A stretch of DNA of 64,000 bases, taken from NCBI RefSeq assembly GCF_900115175.1, contig NZ_FOYV01000001.1, forward strand, positions 434,001 through 498,000, given 5' to 3'. A program made the position numbers and the translations under genes. Every line of letters starts with the position of its first letter. Positions within the stretch are counted from its first letter, which is position 1. A model generated the notes under the pieces. The model was given only the letters and a program-made list of their open reading frames with translations. It had not been told where the DNA came from and searched no databases. The DNA comes from Marinobacter gudaonensis. GTDB taxonomy: Bacteria > Pseudomonadota > Gammaproteobacteria > Pseudomonadales > Oleiphilaceae. Of this stretch, positions 41,877-53,738 are shown piece after piece.

Positions 41877-44501
41877 CTAGTCTCTCGGGGGTGGCGGCGC
41901 CAGAACTTCGCGGGCACCGTTATGACCGGCAGCGCTGACCACACCGGATGCCTCCATGGCGTCCACCAGGTTGGCCGCTCGGTTATAACCAATCTTGAAT
42001 TTTCGCTGCACCGAAGAAATCGACACCCGTCGGCCTTCGGTCACAAATGCAACTGCCTCGTCGTAAAGGGCATCGCCCTCGCTGTCGCCACCGCCTTCGG
42101 CAAGGCTGGGCACACCGGGCAGACTCTCACCCTCGGCACCGCTGAGCACATCATCGACATACACCGGTTCACCGCGGGCCTTCCAGGCGCTGACCACCCG
42201 ATGGACCTCATCGTCATCAACGAAGGCGCCGTGGACACGCACCGGCAAACCTGAGCCTGGCGGCAGATACAGCATGTCACCGTGCCCCAGAAGCTGCTCG
42301 GCGCCGCCCTGGTCCAGTACCGTGCGCGAGTCTATTTTCGACGACACCTGGAACGACATCCGGGTGGGTATATTGGCCTTGATCAGGCCGGTGATCACGT
42401 CAACGGATGGGCGCTGGGTGGCCAGGATCAGGTGGATACCGGCCGCCCTCGCCTTCTGGGCAATCCGGGCAATCAGCTCCTCAACCTTTTTGCCGACGAT
42501 CATCATCATGTCGGCGAATTCATCGATCACCACCACAATGAACGGCAGCGTTTCCAGCTCGGGACGCTCCTGCTCATCGTTCGCCAGATATTCATCCGGC
42601 TTCCAGAGCGGATCCAGAATAGGCTCACCGGCAGCCATGGCATCCTTGATCTTGCGGTTATAACCGGCAATGTTCCGAACCCCCAGACTGGCCATCAGTC
42701 GGTAGCGGCGCTCCATTTCCGCAACACACCAGCGCAGCGCGTTGGCGGCTTCCTTCATATCGGTGACAACCGGCGCCAGCAAATGAGGAATACCGTCGTA
42801 GATGCTCAGTTCCAGCATCTTCGGGTCCACCATAATGAAGCGGACATCGTCCGGGCCCGCCTTCAGCAGCATGCTCAGAAGCATGGCGTTGACGCCCACC
42901 GATTTACCGGAGCCAGTGGTGCCGGCTACCAGGAGGTGTGGCATCTTGGCCAGATTGGCCACCATCGGGTTACCGCCAATGTCGTTACCGAGTGCGAGGG
43001 TAAGAGGCGAACTGGACTCCTCGAAAACCCGGGCACCCAGCACTTCACTGAGACGAACGATCTCCCGTTCCTCGTTGGGGATCTCGATACCAACCACGGA
43101 CTTGCCGGGTATTACCTCCACCACGCGTACGCTGAGTACCGCCAATGAACGGGCAAGGTCCTTGGCAAGATTGGAAATCTTGCTCACCTTGACCCCGGGA
43201 GCGGGTTTGATTTCAAAACGGGTGATCACCGGTCCGGGGTTCACTTCCACCACCTCGACCGACACCCCGAAATCCGCCAGCTTCTCTTCCAGAAGCCGCG
43301 ACATGTGTTCCAGCGACTCTTCGGAGTACCCTTTTTCCTTGTGCTCCTCGGGCGGATCCAGAAGCGAAATCGGCGGAATGGGGCTTTCGATGTCCTCCAG
43401 CAGAGACGGCTGCCGGTTGTCTTTTTCCTTCGCTTTGGTCGGCTGCTCGTCTTTCTTGAACGGCGAGATCTTCACCGACCGGGAGGCCGGCTGCGGAGAG
43501 CCTTTTGCGGCGCTGAGCCGGGGCTCGACATCGGCCACCGTATCGTCGCGGGAACTGAAGCTCTCGAGCCTTGCAGGCTCCGGATCGTCACCGGCGGAGA
43601 ATCCGCCCAGCGCCGGTTCTTTCCTGGCAAAGGAATCATCGGGAGCGGAGCCGGGGCCGACGGCCTTTCTGGGCCGGAAACCCGGAATACGCTGCCACCA
43701 GCGGGGCTTGTCCCGACGCGGTTTTTCAGAACTTGATCGGGTCTTTTTCCGCTCGGGTTCGGCCACCCGGTCGCTGACCACCGGAGGTTCCTTGGCTGGC
43801 GTGGAAGGTCGGGCGGGCGCCGGCTCAGGGCGCGCGGGCGTTTTATCGGCCTTGCCTTTGCCAGCAAAGAGTTTACGAATGGCCTGACCGGTCTTCAGGG
43901 TAAGCCCGCCTACCTGATCCATCAGCCAGAACCAGGACAGACCGGTAGTCACCGTCAGGGCAAACAGGAAAATCGCAATCAGCAGCAAGGTGGTGGCAGG
44001 CAGGTTGAAGAAGCGCACCATGGCGTCAGCCACGGCGGTACCCAGTACCCCGCCGGAGGAAACGCCGAGCCCGAACACGGAATACAACGACAGCAGACTG
44101 GTTGCAGACAGGAGGATCAGGATAAATCCGCCGAAGCGCATCAGGAACAGCGGCCAGTGGAGGTCCAGGGATTCATTTCGACGGCGGATCAGCATCAACG
44201 CGTAACCGGCGATCATCAGCGGGAACAGGTAGGCAACCTGTCCGAAGAAATCCATAAACAGGCTGGCCAGCCACGCCCCGGTTCTGCCCGCATAGTTATC
44301 CACGCGGGTGTCATGGCCGATGCTGGCCCAGCCGGGATCAGACGGACTGAAAGTCACCAGTGCCATGGCCAGGTAGATCGCCAGGGAGATCAGGGCAATC
44401 ACTGCGCCCTCTCTGGCACCCTGTGCGGCAAGGCGGCGAAAGCGCAGCTGCTTTTCTGTCAGTTCCTGTGGTGCTTTCTTCGCTTTTGCAGATTCGGCCA
44501 T
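41877..44501 (-). CDS. ftsK: DNA translocase FtsK
   Basis: 874 residues. Four membrane helices lie in the first ~200 residues, followed by a charged, proline-rich linker (~200-370) and the motor. Walker A is [12 protein letters not shown] near residue 527 and Walker B is in [15 protein letters not shown]. The C-terminal ~65 residues form the gamma winged helix ([27 protein letters not shown]) that reads KOPS sites. FtsK pumps the terminus region at the septum and activates XerCD at dif. It starts 6 bases after metZ, so its promoter must lie within or before metZ. Confidence 0.96.
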   Translation of the reverse strand: MAESAKAKKAPQELTEKQLRFRRLAAQGAREGAVIALISLAIYLAMALVTFSPSDPGWASIGHDTRVDNYAGRTGAWLASLFMDFFGQVAYLFPLMIAGYALMLIRRRNESLDLHWPLFLMRFGGFILILLSATSLLSLYSVFGLGVSSGGVLGTAVADAMVRFFNLPATTLLLIAIFLFALTVTTGLSWFWLMDQVGGLTLKTGQAIRKLFAGKGKADKTPARPEPAPARPSTPAKEPPVVSDRVAEPERKKTRSSSEKPRRDKPRWWQRIPGFRPRKAVGPGSAPDDSFARKEPALGGFSAGDDPEPARLESFSSRDDTVADVEPRLSAAKGSPQPASRSVKISPFKKDEQPTKAKEKDNRQPSLLEDIESPIPPISLLDPPEEHKEKGYSEESLEHMSRLLEEKLADFGVSVEVVEVNPGPVITRFEIKPAPGVKVSKISNLAKDLARSLAVLSVRVVEVIPGKSVVGIEIPNEEREIVRLSEVLGARVFEESSSPLTLALGNDIGGNPMVANLAKMPHLLVAGTTGSGKSVGVNAMLLSMLLKAGPDDVRFIMVDPKMLELSIYDGIPHLLAPVVTDMKEAANALRWCVAEMERRYRLMASLGVRNIAGYNRKIKDAMAAGEPILDPLWKPDEYLANDEQERPELETLPFIVVVIDEFADMMMIVGKKVEELIARIAQKARAAGIHLILATQRPSVDVITGLIKANIPTRMSFQVSSKIDSRTVLDQGGAEQLLGHGDMLYLPPGSGLPVRVHGAFVDDDEVHRVVSAWKARGEPVYVDDVLSGAEGESLPGVPSLAEGGGDSEGDALYDEAVAFVTEGRRVSISSVQRKFKIGYNRAANLVDAMEASGVVSAAGHNGAREVLAPPPPRD

Positions 44502-44507
44502 GAATAC

Positions 44508-45749
44508 TCAGACGTTTTCGTTTCGTGCGTTCCGAAGCGCCTGAAATCCCCGATTGAGGTCGGTTTTCAGGTCTTCGACTGCCTCAATGCCGACGGAAAT
44601 CCGGATCAGGTTCTCCGTGATGCCGGCCCGCTCCTTGTCTTCCGGCGACAACCTCCCGTGAGTGGTGGTGGCCGGATGGGTAATGGTGGTCTTCACATCG
44701 CCCAGATTGGCAGTGATGGAAATCATCCGGGTTGCGTCAATGAAGCGCCAGGCCTCGTCACGCGCACCCTTGACCTGGAATGACAGAACGCCACCGAATC
44801 CGCTCTGTTGTTTTTTCGCTAGCTGGTGCTGTGGATGGCTTTCGAGCCCGGCATAGAATACCTGCTCCACCTCCGCCTGCTGCTCCAGCCACAGGGCCAA
44901 CTCTAACGCATTGTCACAGTGGGCGCGCATACGGATTGGTAAGGTTTCCAGGCCCTTCTGGAACACCCACGCGTTGAAGGGGCTCATGGTTGGTCCGGCC
45001 GATCGCAGAAAGCCATAAACCTCTTCCATGGTCTTGTGATCACCGACCACCACGCCACCCACACATCGGCCCTGGCCGTCGAGGTATTTGGTGGCGGAAT
45101 GGATTACGATGTCCGCCCCTTGCTCCAATGGTCGCTGCAGCACCGGCGTGCAGAAGCAGTTGTCCACCACGAACAGTGCGTCGTTATTCTGGGCGAGTCG
45201 TGAGAGAGCGTCCATATCGGCCACCTCGCACAGTGGATTGGAGGGCGTCTCAATAAACAGCATACGGGTCTCGGGGCGGATCGCCGACGCCCACTCCTCG
45301 AGATCCGTCAGGCTCACAAACGTTGTTTTCACACCAAAGCGGGCCAGATACTTCTGGAAGAGCACGTTGGTCGTGCCAAACACACCCCTGGAACAGATCA
45401 CGTGGTCGCCACTTTTAAGCAATGCCATACAGGTGCTGAGGATGGCGGCCATGCCCGAGGCGGTTGCCACCGCGCGCTCTCCCCCTTCCATGGCGGCTAT
45501 CCGGGCCTCGAATGCCTGTACCGTGGGGTTGGTGAAACGGGAATAGATGTTGCCCGGCTCATCGCCGCCAAAGCGTGCGGCAGCCTGGGCCGCACTGCCG
45601 TAGACGAAGCTGGAGGTCGGATAGATCGCATCACTGTGCTCCAGTTGCCCCGAGCGGATCTGCCCTGCCCTCACCGCCAGGGTATCTACCGACATGCCTT
45701 CCAGATCCGATTCCGGAATCCAGACAGTTTCTTCGCGGCGAAAGGTCAT
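44508..45749 (-). CDS. metZ: O-succinylhomoserine sulfhydrylase
   Basis: 413 residues, PLP-dependent Cys/Met metabolism family. It makes homocysteine from O-succinylhomoserine and sulfide, feeding metH. The PLP lysine is predicted at K221 in SATKYLDGQGR; SRFTNPTVQAFEARIAAMEGGE and HPATTTHGRLSPEDKERAGI are typical of MetZ. AGGAG lies 7 bases before the ATG at 45749. It follows purF as in Pseudomonas. Acylhomoserine specificity (succinyl versus acetyl) rests on the family. Confidence 0.9.
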   Translation of the reverse strand: MTFRREETVWIPESDLEGMSVDTLAVRAGQIRSGQLEHSDAIYPTSSFVYGSAAQAAARFGGDEPGNIYSRFTNPTVQAFEARIAAMEGGERAVATASGMAAILSTCMALLKSGDHVICSRGVFGTTNVLFQKYLARFGVKTTFVSLTDLEEWASAIRPETRMLFIETPSNPLCEVADMDALSRLAQNNDALFVVDNCFCTPVLQRPLEQGADIVIHSATKYLDGQGRCVGGVVVGDHKTMEEVYGFLRSAGPTMSPFNAWVFQKGLETLPIRMRAHCDNALELALWLEQQAEVEQVFYAGLESHPQHQLAKKQQSGFGGVLSFQVKGARDEAWRFIDATRMISITANLGDVKTTITHPATTTHGRLSPEDKERAGITENLIRISVGIEAVEDLKTDLNRGFQALRNARNENV

Positions 45750-45776
45750 TAACGTCTCCTGCCCCCGGGGGCTACT

Positions 45777-47303
45777 TCAGTCTTCGTCATTGTACAGGTC
45801 AATAATGGCATTATCGCCGGAGATGGCGCCGGCACTCTGGAAGCGCTTTTCGTCGTTGCGCATCTCTTCCAGTCGATTCAGGTAGGCGTCGTCCACATCA
45901 CCGGTGACATAGTTCCCGGTGAACACCGAACATTCCCAACCCTCGATGCTCTCGTTTACATCGCTGACGCAGGTCACCAGGTCCTCAAGATCCTGATACA
46001 ACAGCCAGTCGGCCCCGATCAGGTCCCGGATTTCCTCTTCCGTACGGTCATGGGCTATGAGCTCACTGGCGGAGGGCATATCGATACCGTAGACGTTGGG
46101 GTAGCGTACGGGGGGCGCCGCCGACGCAAAATAAACCTTCCGGGCACCGGCATCCCGCGCCATCTGGACAATCTCCTTACAGGTGGTGCCCCGCACGATG
46201 GAATCGTCCACCAGCATCACATTCTTGCCACGGAATTCCAGGTCAATCGGATTGAGCTTCTGACGCACCGACTTCTTGCGCATCTTCTGGCCGGGCATGA
46301 TGAACGTCCGACCAATATAGCGGTTCTTGATAAAGCCTTCTCGAAACTTGACGCCCAACCGGTGAGCCATCTGCATGGCGGAGGTGCGGCTGGTATCAGG
46401 GATCGGCATGACCACGTCAATATCATGATCCGGGAAGTCCCGGAGCACCTTTTCAGCAAGCGTCTCGCCCATACGCAACCGCGCCTTGTAAACCGACACT
46501 TTGTCAATGATCGAGTCCGGGCGCGCAAAATACACGTGCTCAAAAATGCACGGGTACAGGTGTGGATCTTCAGCGCACTGCTGAGTGTACAGTGTGCCGT
46601 CGGTTTCAATGTAAACTGCCTCACCCGGTGCGATGTCGCGCACCAGGCTGTAACCGGCGGCGCTAAGGGCAACGCTCTCGGACGCAATCATGTATTCCTT
46701 ACGTCCGTCCTCGGAGGTGCGCTCGCCATAGCACGCAGGGCGAATACCATTGGGGTCCCGGAATCCGACAATGCCGTAGCCGGTGATCATCGCGATTACC
46801 GCGTAAGCGCCCCGACAGCGCTTGTGAACGGCCCGAACGGCCGAAAAGATCTCGTCCTTGGTGGGGTCCAGCTTGCCCAGCTTCTGCAGTTCGTGGGCAA
46901 ACACGTTGAGCAGGACTTCCGAGTCCGAATTGGTGTTGATGTGCCGCAGGTCGGTGCGGAACAGGTCCCGGCTCAGTTCATCGGCGTTGGTCAGGTTGCC
47001 GTTGTGGGCAAGCGTTATGCCATAGGGACTGTTGACATAAAACGGCTGGGCCTCGGCGGAACTGGAGCTGCCGGCGGTCGGGTACCGGACATGACCGATA
47101 CCGACATTGCCCACCAGCCGGCGCATGTGACGGGTATGGAAGACATCCCGCACAAGGCCGTTATCCTTGCGCAGATAAAAGCGATCATCCTGAAAAGTAA
47201 CAATGCCCGCCGCGTCCTGGCCCCGGTGCTGAAGTACAGTCAGCGCATCATAGAGCGACTGATTGACGTTGGTAGTACTGACGATGCCGACAATGCCACA
47301 CAT
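45777..47303 (-). CDS. purF: Amidophosphoribosyltransferase
   Basis: 508 residues. It makes 5-phosphoribosylamine from PRPP and glutamine, the first step of purine synthesis. The N-terminal nucleophile Cys2 (MCGIVGI) is exposed after Met removal. The PRPP-binding loop [26 protein letters not shown] is near residue 360. Between cvpA and metZ on the same strand. Confidence 0.96.
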   Translation of the reverse strand: MCGIVGIVSTTNVNQSLYDALTVLQHRGQDAAGIVTFQDDRFYLRKDNGLVRDVFHTRHMRRLVGNVGIGHVRYPTAGSSSSAEAQPFYVNSPYGITLAHNGNLTNADELSRDLFRTDLRHINTNSDSEVLLNVFAHELQKLGKLDPTKDEIFSAVRAVHKRCRGAYAVIAMITGYGIVGFRDPNGIRPACYGERTSEDGRKEYMIASESVALSAAGYSLVRDIAPGEAVYIETDGTLYTQQCAEDPHLYPCIFEHVYFARPDSIIDKVSVYKARLRMGETLAEKVLRDFPDHDIDVVMPIPDTSRTSAMQMAHRLGVKFREGFIKNRYIGRTFIMPGQKMRKKSVRQKLNPIDLEFRGKNVMLVDDSIVRGTTCKEIVQMARDAGARKVYFASAAPPVRYPNVYGIDMPSASELIAHDRTEEEIRDLIGADWLLYQDLEDLVTCVSDVNESIEGWECSVFTGNYVTGDVDDAYLNRLEEMRNDEKRFQSAGAISGDNAIIDLYNDED

Positions 47304-47337
47304 GGATAAGGAAGTCTCCGAGTGTTAAAACTGAATG

Positions 47338-47907
47338 TTAGCGGGACGCGGACGCAGGTTCCACGCCTTCTTGCAGAAGATCTGTATCCGGCACCGGCGC
47401 CGACTCCGGCGCTGGCCCCAGAAACCGGGCAAATTCGTCGCCCAGGGTTCGCCGCGACCAATCCTCAACCACTGCCAGACGATCAATGATGATCGACGTC
47501 CGCCACCAGGTGTCCTGTGCCAGGGGCGTGTAGCGGGTAAAGGCAATCGCCACGATCACCACAACAACACCGCGCAGCAAACCGAACCCCATGCCAAGAA
47601 CCCTGTCGGTGGCCGACAGACCAGTGGCGCGGACCAGATGCCCGATCATGTTGTTAATGATCGCGCCAATGATGAGGGTTCCGAAGAACAGAATGGCGAA
47701 CGCCGCGATAAGACGGACCAGCGGGGTCTCGACGGTGCTTTCCAGCAGGGTTTGCATCTGCGGGTGGAACGTTCGGGCCAGGATAAACGCGCCCACCCAG
47801 GTCACCAGAGAAAGAGCTTCTTTGACAAAGCCCCGCTTCAGGCTGATGAGCGTGGAAACTGTAATCAGGGCGATGATGACCCAGTCAATCCAGATCAGCG
47901 CTTCCAT
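47338..47907 (-). CDS. cvpA: CvpA family membrane protein
   Basis: 189 residues. Four membrane helices in the first ~130 residues with the family block WIDWVIIALITVSTLISLKRGFVKEALSLVTW and IRATGLSATDRVLGMGFGLLRGVVVV. CvpA is needed for colicin V production in E. coli and affects envelope homeostasis and purine metabolism by its link with purF. The C-terminal ~30 residues are Ala-Pro-rich and variable. It lies 34 bases upstream of purF. Confidence 0.92.
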   Translation of the reverse strand: MEALIWIDWVIIALITVSTLISLKRGFVKEALSLVTWVGAFILARTFHPQMQTLLESTVETPLVRLIAAFAILFFGTLIIGAIINNMIGHLVRATGLSATDRVLGMGFGLLRGVVVVIVAIAFTRYTPLAQDTWWRTSIIIDRLAVVEDWSRRTLGDEFARFLGPAPESAPVPDTDLLQEGVEPASASR

Positions 47908-47999
47908 GGAAAACCCGGTGGAGAAAAGGAAGCGCGAATTCTATCAGGAAACCCCCGCTCACCAAACCGCCTTGAGCACATAAAGGCTGCCGCAATGCG

Positions 48000-48677
48000 T
48001 TATTTTCCGCCGGAGGTTACCAGACTGTTCAGGCCAAAGGCGTCGTCCAGCGCGCGCTTGGCTGCCTTGGCCTCGGATTCCGTGGCGAACGGTCCGCTGA
48101 ATACGCGTGTAAAGGTCGTGTCACCCTGGGTGACCTGCTGCAGATGGGAACCGTACCCCTTCTCCCGGACACGGTCGCGAAGACGCCTGGCATTATCAGC
48201 ATTACCAAAACTGCCCAGTTGAACAACCCAGGCTCCTTCCAGAGAGCGCTGGTATTCGGCGGACTCCGTTTCGGTGCTTTCTGCCTCATTGCTTGCTGTT
48301 TCAGCAGGTTCAGGGGCAGCGGTTTCGCCGGCAGCAGATTCGCTGGTCTCGGCAACGGGCTGTTCTGTCTGCGCCGGTTCGCCAGAGGTGTCACTTTCCG
48401 ATGCCGTCACCTGTTCAGGCGCCGCAGTGGAAGTCTCCGGTGGCGCTTCTTCAAGGATGCGGTATCCGGGTTCGTCCGACTGGCCCGAGGATTCTGCAGG
48501 GGGCGCCGGCATGGCCGATTCCGGTGCTTCCACCTCAGGGAATGGCGGCTCTTCAGGGATGTTGATGGTGGTGGAGGTGCGCTCGGTGTGAGGCTCATCG
48601 AAGAGCATGGGAACGAAGATAACCGCGAGGGAAACAAGGACCAGTGCCCCGATGATTCTCTGCTTCAATCCATCCAC
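48000..48677 (-). CDS. SPOR domain protein (DedD-like)
   Basis: 225 residues, starting with GTG (GGGAG 8 bases upstream). An N-terminal membrane helix (residues ~7-24) anchors a long Glu/Ala/Pro/Ser-rich periplasmic linker (~30-150). The C-terminal SPOR domain (EGAWVVQLGSFGNADNARRLRDRVREKGYGSHLQQV, ~150-225) binds denuded glycan at the septum. E. coli DedD is a divisome protein that activates FtsI/FtsW. It is between folC and cvpA as in Pseudomonas. Confidence 0.88.
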   Translation of the reverse strand: MDGLKQRIIGALVLVSLAVIFVPMLFDEPHTERTSTTINIPEEPPFPEVEAPESAMPAPPAESSGQSDEPGYRILEEAPPETSTAAPEQVTASESDTSGEPAQTEQPVAETSESAAGETAAPEPAETASNEAESTETESAEYQRSLEGAWVVQLGSFGNADNARRLRDRVREKGYGSHLQQVTQGDTTFTRVFSGPFATESEAKAAKRALDDAFGLNSLVTSGGK

Positions 48678-48784
48678 GTTCTAGGCTCCCCACTGTTGTT
48701 GCCGCGCCGGCAAAGCGCTTACCCGCAGATACTAACGGTCCTGCTGGCCGAACTCAAAGTCTCGCACACTGGTATGGACAAAGT

Positions 48785-50119
48785 TTAAGACGAAATGGCC
48801 GCCAATGAACCGGACGGGACCGCCAGATAGTCTCTCGCCTCTGCCACGGTGAAAAAAGAGCCGAATGCAATGACAAGGTCGGTGGCCCCGGCTCTCGACA
48901 AGGCCGCCTGGAGGGCTTCGGTGACCGTCGGGAAAGCCGTTACCTCAGGCAAGGCCACTGTAGCCAGCCTGGCCTCAAGTGCCTGGGCAGACAACCCCCT
49001 GGGAACGGACAACCCGCCAAGATACCAGGCATCCACCACACCCCCGAGGGCGGCAGCCACACCTTCCACATCCTTATCCGACAGGGCACCGTACACACCG
49101 TGAATCCGGACACCGGCACGCTTCAAGCGATTCAGGCGTCCCGCGAGCCAGGTGGCGGCATGCGGATTGTGCCCGACATCCACATAGACGGCCGGATCAC
49201 GACCAAGCTGCTCGAATCGACCGGGCACGCGGAGGCCCCTCAGAGCCTTCTCGACCGTCTCAATGGCCACATCAGGTTCCAGACGGCGAATGGCAACGAC
49301 CGCTGCCGCAACACTGTTCACGGGCAGCGGTCCATCCGGAATTCGAACGGTCTCTCCCCGGTAACGCAGCAGCAGATGTCCCGGCTCATCTTCAGCGCTG
49401 TCCGGATCCGAGAGGGTGTAATCCCTGTTCAGCATCGTCAGTCCGACCTTTTGGGCGGCAACCTGCTGCAGCACGGATGATGGCGGATCGATATCCGCAT
49501 ACACGGCCGGAATGCCCGGGCGGAGAACACCGGCTTTCTCGAAGCCAATGACCTCCCGGTTGTCGCCGAGGAAGGCTACATGATCAATATCGACCGATGT
49601 GAGAATGACAAAGTCAGCGTCCAGGGTATTCACTGCATCCAACCGTCCACCCAGACCGACTTCAAGAATCCAGTCCTGGACACCCGCTTCTGCAAAAGCC
49701 ACAAACGCCGCCAGGGTTCCAAACTCGAAATAGGACAGCGACACACGTCCCCGGGCCTTCTCGACGGCCTCGAACGCCCGGATCAACGCCTGGTCCGATA
49801 TATCCGTGCCATCAAGACGCACCCGCTCGTTGTAGTTCTGCAGATGCGGAGAGGTATAGGCGCCGGTCCTGCGACCGGCGGCCCGAAGCAGCGTTTCAAC
49901 AGCAGCAACCGCGCTGCCCTTCCCGTTGGTGCCGGCTACCGTAATGATGCGGGCGGAGGGCTTTCGGGGAAAGAGCTTCCGCAGCACCAGCAGCACACGA
50001 TCCAGTCCAAGATCAATCTCTTTCGGGTGGATCGCTTCCAGGTAGGCAAGCCACTGATCGACAGTGGAGCCGGGCCCCGGGGAAGCCGGGGCCGCGGGGG
50101 TGTTACTCGGTCGGGGCAT
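48785..50119 (-). CDS. folC: Bifunctional folylpolyglutamate / dihydrofolate synthase
   Basis: 444 residues. It adds glutamate to folates and makes dihydrofolate from dihydropteroate. The nucleotide loop [19 protein letters not shown] (near 60), [33 protein letters not shown] and [16 protein letters not shown] are conserved. The ATG at 50119 is used; it lies 17 bases inside accD. An in-frame TTG nine codons upstream is possible. Confidence 0.93.
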   Translation of the reverse strand: MPRPSNTPAAPASPGPGSTVDQWLAYLEAIHPKEIDLGLDRVLLVLRKLFPRKPSARIITVAGTNGKGSAVAAVETLLRAAGRRTGAYTSPHLQNYNERVRLDGTDISDQALIRAFEAVEKARGRVSLSYFEFGTLAAFVAFAEAGVQDWILEVGLGGRLDAVNTLDADFVILTSVDIDHVAFLGDNREVIGFEKAGVLRPGIPAVYADIDPPSSVLQQVAAQKVGLTMLNRDYTLSDPDSAEDEPGHLLLRYRGETVRIPDGPLPVNSVAAAVVAIRRLEPDVAIETVEKALRGLRVPGRFEQLGRDPAVYVDVGHNPHAATWLAGRLNRLKRAGVRIHGVYGALSDKDVEGVAAALGGVVDAWYLGGLSVPRGLSAQALEARLATVALPEVTAFPTVTEALQAALSRAGATDLVIAFGSFFTVAEARDYLAVPSGSLAAISS

Positions 50120-51029
50120 CGGTTTCGGGCTTTTCAGACACTTCAAACTCGATGGGCTCTTCGGTCCCTGGCCGCTCCTGGCCAGTGAACTTGGCCAGAA
50201 CGTGCGCGATGCGCTCCCGCATCTGGTGTCGATGCAGAATCATGTCAATTGCACCATGCTCCAGCAGGAACTCACTGCGCTGAAAGCCTTCTGGCAACTG
50301 CTCACGAACCGTCTGTTCAATCACCCGGGGGCCGGCGAAGCCAATCAGGGCATTGGGTTCGGCAATGTTCAGGTCGCCCAGCATTGCCAGACTCGCGGAC
50401 ACACCACCGAACACAGGATCGGTCATCACGGATATGTAGGGAATGCCCTCCTGCTTCATGCGCTCCAGAACCGCAGCGGTCTTGGACATCTGCATAAGCG
50501 AGAGGATGGCCTCCTGCATTCGGGCGCCGCCACTGGCCGAGAAACAGACCAGAGGGATGCGCTCGTTCAGAGCGATATTGGCGGCCTGGACGAACTTTTC
50601 GCCAACCACCTGTCCCATGGAGCCACCCAGAAAGTTGAATTCGAAGGCACAGGCAACGAGGGGAACGCCCATGGTAGACCCTTTCATGGCCACCAGAGCG
50701 TCCTTTTCGCCGGTCGCCTTCTGGGCCTGGGAGAGCCGGTCCTTGTAGCGTTTGCTGTCCTTGAACTTGAGTCGATCCCAGGGCTCCAGTTCCGCGGCGA
50801 TTTCCTCACGACCATCTTCGTCGAGGAAGATATCAAGGCGCCGACGGGCTGAGACACGCAGGTGATGGTTGCACTTGGGGCAAACATCCAGATTCTTTTC
50901 GAGTTCCGGCTTATAAAGAAAGGCCCCACATTTGGGGCATTTTTTCCATAGCCCCTCGGGAACGCCCGTTCTTTGCTTGGATTCCGAGCGAATCTTGCTC
51001 GGCATGATCTTGTCCAGCCAGTTACTCAT
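50103..51029 (-). CDS. accD: Acetyl-CoA carboxylase carboxyltransferase beta subunit
   Basis: 308 residues. With AccA it transfers CO2 from biotin to acetyl-CoA, making malonyl-CoA. The N-terminal zinc ribbon is C31, C34, C50, C53 (KCPKCG ... VCPKCNHH). The crotonase-like core has [21 protein letters not shown] and [15 protein letters not shown]. The acidic C-terminal tail (residues ~285-308) overlaps folC. It follows trpA. Confidence 0.96.
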   Translation of the reverse strand: MSNWLDKIMPSKIRSESKQRTGVPEGLWKKCPKCGAFLYKPELEKNLDVCPKCNHHLRVSARRRLDIFLDEDGREEIAAELEPWDRLKFKDSKRYKDRLSQAQKATGEKDALVAMKGSTMGVPLVACAFEFNFLGGSMGQVVGEKFVQAANIALNERIPLVCFSASGGARMQEAILSLMQMSKTAAVLERMKQEGIPYISVMTDPVFGGVSASLAMLGDLNIAEPNALIGFAGPRVIEQTVREQLPEGFQRSEFLLEHGAIDMILHRHQMRERIAHVLAKFTGQERPGTEEPIEFEVSEKPETDAPTE

Positions 51030-51075
51030 GATGTCATCCTGTCCTTTGATGCCTGTCTGCCCCGCCGCCCGGATA

Positions 51076-51888
51076 TCAGGAGGCGAGGCTGTCCAGTGCT
51101 TCGCGCATCGGGTGAAGCAGATCGGTCAAGGCCCGTTTGAGCTGCTCGGTATCTGCCTGATTTCTGGCTATTGTATCGACCAGGACACTGCCAACAATTA
51201 CACCATCGGATACCCGACCAATGGCAGCGGCCGTCTCGGCATCGCGAATACCGAAGCCAACACCCACCGGCAACGCCGTCAATTCGTGAATATGGCTCAC
51301 TCTGGCAGCCACTTCGTCGACGTTGATGGTAGCCGAGCCTGTTACGCCCTTGATAGAAACATAGTACACATAGCCCGAAGAGTGTTCGCTGATTGCGCGA
51401 ATACGGTCATCGGTGGTGGTCGGCGACAGCAGGAAAATGGCATCCAGGTTCCTCTGGGTGAACAGAGGTGCCACTTCGTCGGCCTCCTCTGGTGGCAGGT
51501 CTACGGTGAGCACGCCGTCAACCCCCGCTTCCTTGGCGGCCTCGGCAAACGTCTCATAACCCATGGCTTCCATCGGGTTTAGGTAACCCATCAGTACCAC
51601 CGGCGTATCGTTGTCGGCCTTCCGGAACTCCCGCACCATCGCGATTACCTGCCGCAGGGAGGTGCCATGCACGAGTGCCCGCTCGCAGGCCAGCTGGATG
51701 ACCGGACCATCTGCCATGGGGTCGGAGAACGGCACGCCCAGTTCGATGATATCGGCACCGGCCTTCACCAGTGCATGCATCAAATCGACCGTCACATCCG
51801 GATGTGGATCGCCCGCAGTAATATAGGGAATAAGTGCCCTGCGCCCCTGCCCTTTGAGGGCCTTCATAACCCCTTCAATTCGGCTCAT
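51076..51888 (-). CDS. trpA: Tryptophan synthase alpha subunit
   Basis: 270 residues. It splits indole-glycerol phosphate to indole, which is channelled to TrpB. The catalytic residues E49 and D60 ([16 protein letters not shown]) are at the standard positions, and [16 protein letters not shown] is the phosphate site. AGGAG sits 5 to 6 bases before the ATG at 51888; an in-frame TTG upstream is unlikely. It begins 19 bases after trpB. Confidence 0.96.
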   Translation of the reverse strand: MSRIEGVMKALKGQGRRALIPYITAGDPHPDVTVDLMHALVKAGADIIELGVPFSDPMADGPVIQLACERALVHGTSLRQVIAMVREFRKADNDTPVVLMGYLNPMEAMGYETFAEAAKEAGVDGVLTVDLPPEEADEVAPLFTQRNLDAIFLLSPTTTDDRIRAISEHSSGYVYYVSIKGVTGSATINVDEVAARVSHIHELTALPVGVGFGIRDAETAAAIGRVSDGVIVGSVLVDTIARNQADTEQLKRALTDLLHPMREALDSLAS

Positions 51889-51907
51889 GCCTGCTCCTGT
51901 CAATAGT

Positions 51908-53128
51908 TCAGATCTCGATGCCTTCGAGTTTGGCGACCGTGTTGATGTCCTTGTCGCCGCGGCCAGAAACGTTGATCACAACGGTCTGGTCCTTATCCAT
52001 GGTGGCAGCCAGTCGAATGGCATAAGCCACGGCATGCGCCGTCTCCAGGGCGGGCATGATACCCTCGACCCGGGTCAGCTTACGGAACCCTTCCATGGCT
52101 TCGTCGTCGGTGACAGACACATACTGCGCGCGACCGATGTCTTTCAGCCAGCTGTGTTCCGGTCCAACGCCCGGGTAGTCAAGACCGGCGCTGACCGAAT
52201 GGGTACCGGCAATCTGCCCGTTCTCATCTTCCATCAGATAGGTCCGGTTACCGTGCAGTACGCCGGGGCGACCGGCGCACAGGGGCGCGGCGTGTTTACC
52301 GGTTTCGATACCCAGCCCTCCGGCCTCAACTCCGTACAGTTGCACGCTCTCGTCGGCCAGGAACGGATAGAACATGCCAATGGCGTTCGAACCGCCACCG
52401 ACACAGGCCACCAGCGCATCGGGCAGCTTGCCGGTTTTCTCGAGGGCCTGACGACGGGTCTCGCGACCAATCACCGACTGGAAATCACGAACCAGTAGCG
52501 GATACGGGTGCGGCCCGGCCACAGTGCCGATGATGTAAAAGGTATCGTCGACGTTCGCCACCCAGTCACGCATGGCGTCGTTCATGGCATCTTTCAGAGT
52601 CTTGGTACCGCTCTGAACAGCATGGACCGTGGCACCCAGAAGTTTCATCCGGAACACGTTCAGGGACTGGCGCTGAACATCCTCTGCCCCCATGAAAACG
52701 TGGCACTCGAGGCCCAGGCGCGCGCATACGGTCGCGGTTGCAACGCCGTGCTGTCCGGCACCGGTTTCGGCAATGATCCGCTTCTTGCCCAGAAAACTGG
52801 CGAGCAGCGCCTGGCCAATGGTGTTATTCACCTTGTGCGCGCCGGTGTGGCAGAGATCCTCCCGCTTGAGCCAGATCTGGGCACCGCCGGTCTCACGGGT
52901 AAGACGCTCGGCAAAATAAAGGGGCGTCGGGCGGCCCACATAATCTGCCAGTTCTTTATCAAAACGCGCCTGGAACTCGGGATCCTTCTTGAGATGTGCG
53001 TATTCCTTCTCGAGCGTCATCAGGGAATCCATCAGAGTCTCGGACACAAACCGACCCCCAAAGGCCCCGAAGTGACCCCGTGCATCCGGCAGTGCGCTCA
53101 GCATTTCTTCAGTCAGTTTTACAGACAC
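51908..53128 (-). CDS. trpB: Tryptophan synthase beta subunit
   Basis: 406 residues. It joins indole and serine with PLP; the Schiff-base lysine is K99 in [25 protein letters not shown] near the start and [14 protein letters not shown] near residue 235 are conserved. The start is a GTG 20 bases inside trpF, with ACGAGG 6 bases upstream, giving [10 protein letters not shown]; the longer frame to 53206 lies inside trpF. Translation is therefore probably coupled to trpF. Confidence 0.95.
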   Translation of the reverse strand: MSVKLTEEMLSALPDARGHFGAFGGRFVSETLMDSLMTLEKEYAHLKKDPEFQARFDKELADYVGRPTPLYFAERLTRETGGAQIWLKREDLCHTGAHKVNNTIGQALLASFLGKKRIIAETGAGQHGVATATVCARLGLECHVFMGAEDVQRQSLNVFRMKLLGATVHAVQSGTKTLKDAMNDAMRDWVANVDDTFYIIGTVAGPHPYPLLVRDFQSVIGRETRRQALEKTGKLPDALVACVGGGSNAIGMFYPFLADESVQLYGVEAGGLGIETGKHAAPLCAGRPGVLHGNRTYLMEDENGQIAGTHSVSAGLDYPGVGPEHSWLKDIGRAQYVSVTDDEAMEGFRKLTRVEGIMPALETAHAVAYAIRLAATMDKDQTVVINVSGRGDKDINTVAKLEGIEI

Positions 53129-53738
53129 GGTGAACCTCGTTAATAAAGTGACGGATTTTCCGGATATCCTTGATGCCCTTGCCTTTTTCCACACCACCGC
53201 TGACATCCACAGCCCAGGGACGGACCTGTTCCACAGCGGCAGATACGTTATCAGATGACAATCCGCCGGCCAATATAAGCGGCAGCGGACGCTCCTGGGG
53301 AATCAGGTCCCAGTTAAATACTCTCCCGGTACCGCCATACCGTTCGGGGTCCCAGGCATCGACCAACAGACCTGCGGCGTTACGATAATCCGCAAAGGCA
53401 TCCTCAATCTCACCCGCTTCCCTTACCCGTATGGCCTTGATCCAGCGGCGACCGAAGCCGGCACAGAACGCCGGTGTTTCATCACCGTGAAACTGAAGCA
53501 GATCCAGCGGCACCTGCTCAAGAACGGACTCAACTTCTTCCCGGGTGGGATTGACGAACAGGCCAACCACCGTTACGAAGGCAGGCACCTCATTTGCCAA
53601 GGCCCTGGCTTGGGCCGGGGAAACGCTTCTCGGGCTGGGTGGATAGAACACCAGTCCGATGGCATCGGCTCCGCTCTCCACTGCCGCCCGTACATCCTCC
53701 GGGCGGGTCAACCCACAGATTTTCACCCGTGCAGTCAT
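53109..53738 (-). CDS. trpF: Phosphoribosylanthranilate isomerase
   Basis: 209 residues, a stand-alone TIM barrel. It catalyses the Amadori rearrangement in tryptophan synthesis. [11 protein letters not shown] (Cys7 region), [20 protein letters not shown] and [15 protein letters not shown] are the family motifs. It starts at the ATG at 53738, which overlaps the truA stop (ATGA); its end overlaps trpB by 20 bases. Confidence 0.95.
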   Translation of the reverse strand: MTARVKICGLTRPEDVRAAVESGADAIGLVFYPPSPRSVSPAQARALANEVPAFVTVVGLFVNPTREEVESVLEQVPLDLLQFHGDETPAFCAGFGRRWIKAIRVREAGEIEDAFADYRNAAGLLVDAWDPERYGGTGRVFNWDLIPQERPLPLILAGGLSSDNVSAAVEQVRPWAVDVSGGVEKGKGIKDIRKIRHFINEVHRVCKTD

